Assembly (NCBI GenBank): GCA_012274175.1
Contig: JAAOZZ010000208.1
Location: forward strand, 1 to 7,240
Direction of reading: 5' to 3'
Source of the DNA: Betaproteobacteria bacterium
GTDB lineage: Bacteria > Pseudomonadota > Gammaproteobacteria > Burkholderiales > Usitatibacteraceae
DNA: 7,240 nt
The notes under the pieces are model-generated. The model was not told where the DNA came from and ran no database searches. It saw only the letters and a program-made list of their open reading frames with translations. This document shows, piece after piece, positions 1 to 4,517 of this stretch; the first letter of the stretch is position 1, and each line of letters opens with the position of its first letter. A program made the translations under genes and the position numbers.

Positions 1-159
1 CTTGAGGAAGAGCACCGCGATGAACGCGGCGATCATGGAGAAGTCGCCCTGGGCGACGTTGATGGTCCGCGTGTTCCGGAAGACGACGACGACGGCGATG
101 GCAGTGAGGGCGTAAAGGCTGCCCGTGGCCAATCCGCTGATGATTTGCTGGGTAAGCAA
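1..159 (-). CDS. livH: LivH-type branched-chain amino acid ABC transporter permease, N-terminal part only (runs off the left edge)
   Basis: On the minus strand an open frame starts with TTG at 159-157 and runs off the window at base 1, giving 53 residues. The product begins MLTQQIISGLATGSLYAL and continues through a hydrophobic stretch (about residues 14-27), then FRNTRTINVAQGDFSMIAAF. That order (GLATGSLYAL, a first membrane helix, then a 'hG-F-M' loop and second helix) is typical of LivH, an inner-membrane permease of the branched-chain amino acid or related carboxylate/aromatic-acid ABC uptake systems. The TTG start is well supported: an AGGAGG ribosome-binding site lies at 172-167, 7 bases upstream, and an in-frame TAG stop at 177-175 leaves no room for a longer protein. 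The rest of the gene and the expected livM, livG, livF and binding-protein genes lie outside the window. The exact substrate cannot be told from this piece. Confidence 0.85.
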   Translation of the reverse strand, partial: MLTQQIISGLATGSLYALTAIAVVVVFRNTRTINVAQGDFSMIAAFIAVLFLK

Positions 160-315
160 TCCCGCCCCTCCTGGCTATTCTCGATCGCGACCGTGTTCCC
201 GGCCTTCGCGCCCACTCCGGTATCTTGAAGATCGTTTTTTCGCAGCATACCTCCACAGAAGAATAGATATCGAAATCTTCCCCACTATCTGCAATGCTTG
301 ATCGACATACCGCCC
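160..315. promoter_or_regulatory. Divergent intergenic region between the permease and the methyltransferase gene
   Basis: About 140-155 bases separate the two divergent genes, and promoters for both should lie here. It is visibly more AT-rich around 220-297 than the genes beside it. I see no strong -35/-10 pair. Weak candidates include a TATGCT on the minus strand (revcomp of 244-249). A short perfect dyad, ATCTT-G-AAGAT, sits at 222-232. A distant inverted pair, GAAGAT (227-232) and ATCTTC (275-280), could be operator-like, but such short matches occur by chance. The ribosome-binding site of the permease gene is at 167-172. Confidence 0.4.
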
Positions 316-1035
316 ATGCGCCCAAAACATGACCCGCGACACGCCGGCCGCGAGTCGCTTTCATCGTCGCGAGGCGATCGGACGCTTGCGCGAGACTTTC
401 CGGAATTCCTCCGGCGCTCGACCGCGATCGGGCCCGCCGGCCTGTGCCCGGAGCTGCGCCTGCACGCAGCGCACGACCTCCAGGCGCTGTGGCGGGCGCA
501 GGAAACCTGGCTGGGCCGCCTCGGACTCGCCGCGCCCTACTGGGGCATGCCATGGCCCGGCGGCCGGGCCCTCGCACGCTATATCCTCGACCACCCGTCG
601 CAATTTCGCGGCCGCACCGTTCTCGACTTCGGTTCCGGCTCGGGCATCTGCGCCATCGCCGCCGCGAAGGCCGGAGCCCGCCGCGTCGAAGCGGCGGACA
701 TCGACCCGTATTCCCTCGAGGCGATCGCCGCCAACGCGCGGCTGAACGACGCGCATGTGGAGCTCGTGGGCGAAGACCTGCTCGGCGCGCCTTCCCGCTG
801 GGACGTGGTGCTCGCCGGCGATGTCTGGTACGAAAAATTCCTCGCCATCCGCCTGGCCTCGTGGCTGCGGTCCCCGGCACTGGACGCAACCTCGAAGCTG
901 CTGGGCGACCTCGGTCGCGCGTACTTCCCGCGCACCGGAGTCGTCGAGCTCGCCCGCTACCCGCTTCCCGCTGCCGCGCCCCACGAGCGCGGGACCGCGA
1001 ACACCGTCGGCGTCTGGAGCGTAATGCCCCGGTGA
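316..1035 (+). CDS. Class I SAM-dependent methyltransferase, ETF-beta lysine methyltransferase (METTL20/ETFB-KMT) group
   Basis: The 239-residue product matches the layout of bacterial ETFB-KMT proteins, which trimethylate lysines on the beta subunit of electron transfer flavoprotein (ETF). After a variable N-terminus comes a helical lead-in (FLRRSTAIGPAGLCPELRLH), then the family's aromatic/glycine block PYWGMPWPGGRALARYILD. SAM-binding motif I follows (VLDFGSGSGICAIAAAKAGA), then the acidic ribose-binding AADIDPYSLEAI with an ANARLN helix. Last is a D-x-x-Y catalytic motif in VVLAGDVWYE, characteristic of the family-16 lysine methyltransferases. The start is uncertain: ATG at 316 is chosen, but an in-frame TTG at 298 is possible, and neither has a clear ribosome-binding site. 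It is divergent from the permease, and 181 bp separates it from the next gene. A ribosomal-protein L11 methyltransferase (PrmA) annotation is likely in automatic pipelines but fits less well, because the PrmA-specific N-terminal domain is absent. Target assignment rests on family knowledge, not on anything adjacent. Confidence 0.82.
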   Translation: MRPKHDPRHAGRESLSSSRGDRTLARDFPEFLRRSTAIGPAGLCPELRLHAAHDLQALWRAQETWLGRLGLAAPYWGMPWPGGRALARYILDHPSQFRGRTVLDFGSGSGICAIAAAKAGARRVEAADIDPYSLEAIAANARLNDAHVELVGEDLLGAPSRWDVVLAGDVWYEKFLAIRLASWLRSPALDATSKLLGDLGRAYFPRTGVVELARYPLPAAAPHERGTANTVGVWSVMPR

Positions 1036-1127
1036 GCGACGCGGCGCGTTCGGCAGGCCCCCTCTATTCTGCATGCCTCCCCTGCCAAACAAGCATGCCT
1101 GCGCGAGCCGCGGCGGGGGGACCGTTC

Positions 1128-1136
1128 TGCTAAATT
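1128..1136 (+). promoter_or_regulatory. Candidate extended -10 promoter element for the 186-residue protein gene
   Basis: TGC followed directly by TAAATT (1131-1136) resembles an extended -10 element (TGN-TATAAT, 4 of 6 core matches). It is the only AT-rich hexamer in the GC-rich 181 bp gap. No -35 hexamer is visible at the expected distance, which an extended -10 can tolerate. Transcription from here would give a leader of roughly 70-75 bases before the ATG at 1217. Confidence 0.3.
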
Positions 1137-1216
1137 CGCCGTGTGCGACGCCCTCACCCCGCGCATGGCTTTGCGTGCGCCCAGCGGCAGGACGGAAGAC
1201 TCCTGGAGGAGAAAAG

Positions 1217-1777
1217 ATGAGCAAGCGGTTTCCGATCCCCGAATTCGATCGCGACAGGTACAAGAACCTGGAATGGAGCGCACCGCGCCTGCTGTCGAAA
1301 GTCGAGCAGGAAAAGCTGATCGCCGCCGCACGCGCGGGCGACGAGAAGGCCTACGGCTGCCATCCCGTGCAGGCGGATGCCGCATTCTTCGACCGCTTCC
1401 GGCTCGTGGGTCCCCATCGCCACGTCGTGATGTGCCTGGTGCCGCCGAGGGGCGTCAAGCTCACCGGCCGGTCCTGGGCCTGGCCGATCCAGCGCGCGCT
1501 GGTCGTCGACTCGCTCGATCCCGCGCGCTCCTCCGTGCTCCACGAATGGACGACTCCGCGGCCGATGAATACGCGGCTGGGTCCGGACCAGGGAGTATCT
1601 CTCGATGGCGGCGTCGCGTACGTGGTCTTCGGGCACCGGAATGCGGACCATTGGATCGTGAACCGCACCCTCGTCAACGGCAACGCGCCGCAGGGCAAGG
1701 GCTTCGCGGTCCTTTCGGCGTCCGACGACGACGCCAACGATTTCCACGCCTGCAACCTCTCGTTCGCCTGGGCGTGA
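1217..1777 (+). CDS. Hypothetical protein, 186 residues, family not recognised
   Basis: I do not recognise this protein. The ATG at 1217 is preceded by a strong ribosome-binding site, GGAGGAG at 1205-1211, five bases upstream. This decides the start even though the frame is open further upstream. The product begins MSKRFPIPEFDRDRYKNLEW, with a charged, probably helical N-terminal third (residues 10-45). A compact mixed region follows (about 58-185), rich in aromatics, with seven tryptophans in the whole protein. Local pieces include GPHRHVVMCLVPP (65-77), SWAWPIQRALVVD (86-98), GGVAYVVFGHRNADHWIVN (131-149) and FHACNLSFAWA at the C-terminus. These read like alternating beta strands of a small globular fold. 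There is no signal peptide, membrane segment, metal-cluster cysteine set or nucleotide-binding loop. The three histidines, two of them next to aromatic residues, give no recognisable catalytic pattern. It lies 57 bp before the ferredoxin reductase gene on the same strand and may be co-transcribed with it. Base composition matches its neighbours. It is very probably real, judging from the ribosome-binding site and plausible protein character. Confidence 0.8.
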   Translation: MSKRFPIPEFDRDRYKNLEWSAPRLLSKVEQEKLIAAARAGDEKAYGCHPVQADAAFFDRFRLVGPHRHVVMCLVPPRGVKLTGRSWAWPIQRALVVDSLDPARSSVLHEWTTPRPMNTRLGPDQGVSLDGGVAYVVFGHRNADHWIVNRTLVNGNAPQGKGFAVLSASDDDANDFHACNLSFAWA

Positions 1778-1834
1778 CCGGCGAACCGCGCCCTCGCGGC
1801 TAGCCCCCGACGGCCGCGCGCGCGAGCCACGGCA

Positions 1835-3037
1835 ATGCCCGAGACATTCGTCATCGTCGGAAGCGGCCAGGCCGGCGCCCAGGCCGCCGGCACGCTGCGC
1901 GAGCACGGCTTCCGCGGCCGGGTGATCCTCGTGGGAGACGAGTCGCTCGCACCCTACCAGCGCCCGCCGTTGTCGAAGAAATTCCTCGAGCACCTGGTGA
2001 GCGTGGAGCGCCTCTACCTGCGCTCCGCCGCCTACTACGAGAACCATCGCATCGAGCTGCGGCTGCACGCGCCCGTGGAAGCGATCGATCGCGCGGCGGG
2101 CAGGCTGCACTTGCGGGGCGGAACACGCATCGCCTACGACAAGCTCCTCATCTGCACCGGGAGCCGGCCCCGTACGCTGGACGTGCCGGGCAGCCAGTCG
2201 CCCGACGTGCATTACCTGCGCACGCTCCAGGACGCCTTGCGCCTGAGAGGCAAGCTCGCCCCCGGCCGCCGCGTGGCGATCGTCGGCGGAGGCTACATCG
2301 GCCTCGAGGTCGCGGCCACCGCCTCGGCCGCCGGCGCGTTGGTGACGGTGCTCGAATCGTCCGATCGCATCCTCGGGCGCGTGACCTCGGAGAAGGTTTC
2401 GCGCTTCTTCGCCGAAGCCCATCGTCGCCGCGGCGTGGACGTGCGCTGCAACGTCCGGGTAACGGCGTTCGAGGCGCACGAAAGGCTCTCCGGGGTGCGC
2501 TGCGATTCCGGGCTCGAGCCGGCCGATCTTGCCGTGGTGGGCGTGGGAGCCGTACCGAACGCGGAGCTCGCGCAGGCCGCGGGATTGCCGTGCGACGGGG
2601 GAATCCTCGTGGACGAGCATTGCCGCACGGCCGACCCTTTGATCTTCGCCGCCGGAGACTGCACGAGCCATCCCAACGCGCTCCTCAAGCGCAGGTTGCG
2701 CCTCGAGTCGGTCCAAAACGCCATCGACCAGGCCCAGGTCGCCGCGCTCAACATGTGCGGAGAAAGCCGCGCATACGCCGAGGTCCCGTGGTTCTGGTCC
2801 CAGCAGTACGAATTCAAGCTGCAATCGGCGGGCATGCCGGAGGGATACGACGACATCGAGGAGCGGGGCAGCGCGCGCGACGGCAGCTTCGCGCTCCTGT
2901 ACCGCAGGAACAACGCGCTGCTCGCAGTCGATGCGGTGAACATGCCGCGCGAATACATGGCGGCACGCAAGCGGATCGCGGAGCAGGGGCGCGCCTCGCC
3001 GCTCCCGGGCGTCGCCGGCGCGGCGGCATGCCATTGA
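1835..3037 (+). CDS. FAD-dependent NAD(P)H:ferredoxin reductase (putidaredoxin/rhodocoxin reductase family)
   Basis: The 400-residue product is full length for the class of flavoproteins that move electrons from NAD(P)H through FAD to a small iron-sulfur ferredoxin. Visible landmarks in order: the FAD-binding G-x-G-x-x-G (residues 9-14, VGSGQAG); the family block PYQRPPLSKKF (40-50); the ICTGSRPR segment (106-113); the NAD(P)H-binding IVGGGYIGLEVA (149-160) followed by an acidic LES (173-175), which suggests NADH preference; the second FAD contact AAGDC (272-276); RLESVQNAIDQAQ (289-301); and the C-terminal PWFWSQQYEFKLQSAG (318-333) characteristic of oxygenase-coupled reductases. No redox-active CxxC disulfide is present, which separates it from dihydrolipoamide or thioredoxin reductases. 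The start ATG gives the usual short lead before the FAD motif, although its ribosome-binding site is weak. The Rieske ferredoxin gene begins 22 bp after its stop, making it the obvious partner. No oxygenase gene lies in the window, so the final acceptor is unknown. Confidence 0.93.
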   Translation: MPETFVIVGSGQAGAQAAGTLREHGFRGRVILVGDESLAPYQRPPLSKKFLEHLVSVERLYLRSAAYYENHRIELRLHAPVEAIDRAAGRLHLRGGTRIAYDKLLICTGSRPRTLDVPGSQSPDVHYLRTLQDALRLRGKLAPGRRVAIVGGGYIGLEVAATASAAGALVTVLESSDRILGRVTSEKVSRFFAEAHRRRGVDVRCNVRVTAFEAHERLSGVRCDSGLEPADLAVVGVGAVPNAELAQAAGLPCDGGILVDEHCRTADPLIFAAGDCTSHPNALLKRRLRLESVQNAIDQAQVAALNMCGESRAYAEVPWFWSQQYEFKLQSAGMPEGYDDIEERGSARDGSFALLYRRNNALLAVDAVNMPREYMAARKRIAEQGRASPLPGVAGAAACH

Positions 3038-3059
3038 ACCCATTCCCGGAGGCACGGCC

Positions 3060-3368
3060 ATGAACGATGCCGTCACCTGGCACAAGGCAGCGGATCCCGG
3101 CGAGCTCGCCGACGGCGAGCTGAAGGCGGTGGTCGTCGCGGGAACGCAAGTCGTGCTCGTCCGCGTCGGCGAGCGCTATCGCGCGCTCGACGACCGTTGC
3201 CCGCACGCCGGCGGGCCGCTTTCCCAGGGATGCATCGAGAACGGCCTGCTGGTGTGTCCCTGGCACGGCCGCGAGTACGATCTGGAGACCGGCCGCTGCG
3301 AAGGCTTCCAGCCGGTGCGCACGTTCCCCGTGGAGGTGCGCGCCGACGGCATCTTCGTGGCGTCGTGA
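3060..3368 (+). CDS. Rieske-type [2Fe-2S] ferredoxin
   Basis: This 102-residue soluble protein carries a complete Rieske cluster site: C47-P-H49 and, 16 residues later, C66-P-W-H69, in the contexts DRCPHAGGPL and LVCPWHG. Two cysteines and two histidines bind the [2Fe-2S] cluster. The size and the lack of a signal peptide or membrane anchor match the free ferredoxins of multicomponent oxygenases (BphF type) and the small NirD-like Rieske proteins. They do not match the membrane Rieske protein of the bc1 complex. The chain ends in the usual beta strands, FPVEVRADGIFV (89-100). The start is fixed by GGAGG at 3048-3052, seven bases ahead of the ATG. The upstream gene is a ferredoxin reductase of the right type, so the pair would carry electrons from NAD(P)H to a Rieske. 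A terminal oxygenase is not encoded here. A NirD role is unlikely because no NirB-type nitrite reductase gene accompanies it. Confidence 0.93.
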   Translation: MNDAVTWHKAADPGELADGELKAVVVAGTQVVLVRVGERYRALDDRCPHAGGPLSQGCIENGLLVCPWHGREYDLETGRCEGFQPVRTFPVEVRADGIFVAS

Positions 3369-3412
3369 CGGCGAGATCGGGCGCGAACCCTATGCAAACC
3401 CCAGAGGTCCCC

Positions 3413-4414
3413 ATGAACGATCCCATCACCGCCCTGCTCGCGTCCCGCGAAGTCCTCCTCGCCGATGGCGCCATGGGGACCAACCTCTTCGCGCTGGGGC
3501 TCGCCAACGGCGCGCCCGGGGAACTCTGGAACGTCGAGCAGCCCGACAACGTGCGCTCGATCCACCGGGGATTCGTCGACGCGGGCTCCGACATCATCCT
3601 CACCAACACATTCGGCGCCAACCGTTTCCGATTTGCGCTGCACAAGCTGCAGGGTCGGGTGCGGGAGCTGAACCGCGCGGCCGCGGAGCTCGCCCGGGAC
3701 ATCGCGGAAAAAGCGGGCCGCCAGGTCGTGGTCGCGGGCTCCATGGGACCCACGGGCGACGTGCTGGAACCCCTCGGACCCCGCACGCTCGCCGATGCGG
3801 AGGAAGCCTTCCACGAGCAGGCCGAAGCGCTGCGCGACGGCGGCGCGCAGGTGGCCTGGATCGAGACCATGTTCGCGGAGAACGAGCTCGAAGCGGCCGT
3901 GCGCGGCGCGATGCGGGCGGGATTGCCTTTCGTGGCGACGATGACGTTCGACATGGGCGGACATACGATGATGGGCATCCGGCCTTCGGCCGCCATGGGG
4001 CTTGCCCGGTCGCTCCCCGGCGAGCCGATCGCCTTCGGGGCCAACTGCGGCGTGGGTCCGGCCCAGCTCCTGGACTCCGTGCTCGGGCTCGCCCAGGGTG
4101 CGGTGCCGGGAGAGGTCATCGTCGCGAAGAGCAACTGCGGCTTGCCCGCGATGGGAGACGACATGAAGGTCCGCTACGACGGGACCCCGGAGATCATGTC
4201 CTCCTATGCCCGCCTCGCCCGCGATGCCGGCGCGCGCATCATAGGCGGCTGCTGCGGAACCACGGCGGCCCATTTGCGCGCGATGGCCGAGACGCTCTCC
4301 CGCATTCCCAAGGGTCCGCAGCCGAGCGTCGAGGAGATCGAGCGGGAATTGGGACCGATTCCCAAGTCGACCACCGGCGCCGCGAAGCGCCGGCGCGCGA
4401 TGAAACAGGCCTGA
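3413..4414 (+). CDS. bmt: Zinc-dependent homocysteine S-methyltransferase, betaine--homocysteine methyltransferase type
   Basis: The 333-residue product is a single homocysteine-binding (Hcy) domain. It transfers a methyl group to homocysteine to make methionine, with a betaine or related methyl donor. The N-terminal LLADGAMGTNL (15-25) is the family signature also seen at the start of MetH. It is followed by ELWNVEQPDNVRSIH (37-51), ILTNTFGANRFR (62-73), VVAGSMGPTGDVLEP (106-120) and AWIETMF (148-154). The three zinc/thiolate cysteines are present: C212 in FGANCGVG and the pair C280-C281 in IIGGCCGTT. The layout and internal blocks are those of the bacterial betaine--homocysteine methyltransferases known from alphaproteobacteria. 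The cobalamin and folate domains of MetH are absent. ATG 3413 is preferred to the in-frame ATG 3392 because AGAGGT at 3403-3408 sits four bases before it. The C-terminal tail (AAKRRRAMKQA) is basic and not part of the fold. It follows the Rieske gene by 44 bp. A donor other than glycine betaine, such as S-methylmethionine or a sulfonium compound, cannot be excluded. Confidence 0.88.
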   Translation: MNDPITALLASREVLLADGAMGTNLFALGLANGAPGELWNVEQPDNVRSIHRGFVDAGSDIILTNTFGANRFRFALHKLQGRVRELNRAAAELARDIAEKAGRQVVVAGSMGPTGDVLEPLGPRTLADAEEAFHEQAEALRDGGAQVAWIETMFAENELEAAVRGAMRAGLPFVATMTFDMGGHTMMGIRPSAAMGLARSLPGEPIAFGANCGVGPAQLLDSVLGLAQGAVPGEVIVAKSNCGLPAMGDDMKVRYDGTPEIMSSYARLARDAGARIIGGCCGTTAAHLRAMAETLSRIPKGPQPSVEEIERELGPIPKSTTGAAKRRRAMKQA

Positions 4415-4517
4415 GTTGTCCCCGCGGGCAGATCATCGGGGGGTTGCGCGAAACGCATATGGGTATCCTTCGAGATAAACCATAATGTCCCGGCGAAGCG
4501 CCACGGAGCGAGAACCG
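4415..4517. promoter_or_regulatory. Intergenic region with a candidate promoter for the molybdoenzyme genes
   Basis: This 103-base gap contains a locally AT-rich stretch (4450-4486) unlike its surroundings. CATAAT at 4481-4486 matches the sigma-70 -10 consensus at five of six positions, but no good -35 is visible 17 bases upstream. A short dyad, TATC-N6-GATA, lies at 4464-4477. Upstream, CCCCG (4420-4424) can pair with CGGGG (4437-4441) across a 12-base loop, but no T-run follows, so it is not a convincing terminator for the preceding gene. No FNR-type TTGAT-N4-ATCAA site was seen. If the -10 is real, transcription would begin near 4493, after the ATG at 4485 and before the ATG at 4518. Confidence 0.4.

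Noticed and set aside
33..248. 71-codon minus-strand frame starting at ATG 248, with GGAGG one base before it
   Set aside because: The ribosome-binding site is too close to the ATG. The frame overlaps the LivH start in a different phase, and the Ser/Pro-rich product is typical of a shadow.
1073..1216. N-terminal extension of the 186-residue protein back to ATG 1073
   Set aside because: The added residues are Arg/Pro/Gly-rich with no ribosome-binding site, while ATG 1217 has a strong one five bases upstream.
1786..1799. CCGCG-CCCT-CGCGG hairpin between the hypothetical protein and reductase genes
   Set aside because: A five-pair GC stem without a T-run is expected by chance at this base composition and does not support a terminator.
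1154..3085. 643-codon open frame on the minus strand across the hypothetical and reductase genes
   Set aside because: Same shadow effect. It covers two genes with good ribosome-binding sites or motifs, and its translation shows no recognisable domain.
4420..4441. Possible rho-independent terminator after the homocysteine methyltransferase gene
   Set aside because: The stem is only five base pairs with a 12-base loop, and no T-tract follows.
4485..4517. Twin-arginine (Tat) signal from an upstream start of the molybdoenzyme (MSRRSAT)
   Set aside because: Only the two arginines resemble a Tat signal. The following residues are charged, with no hydrophobic core or cleavage site before the first cluster cysteine.
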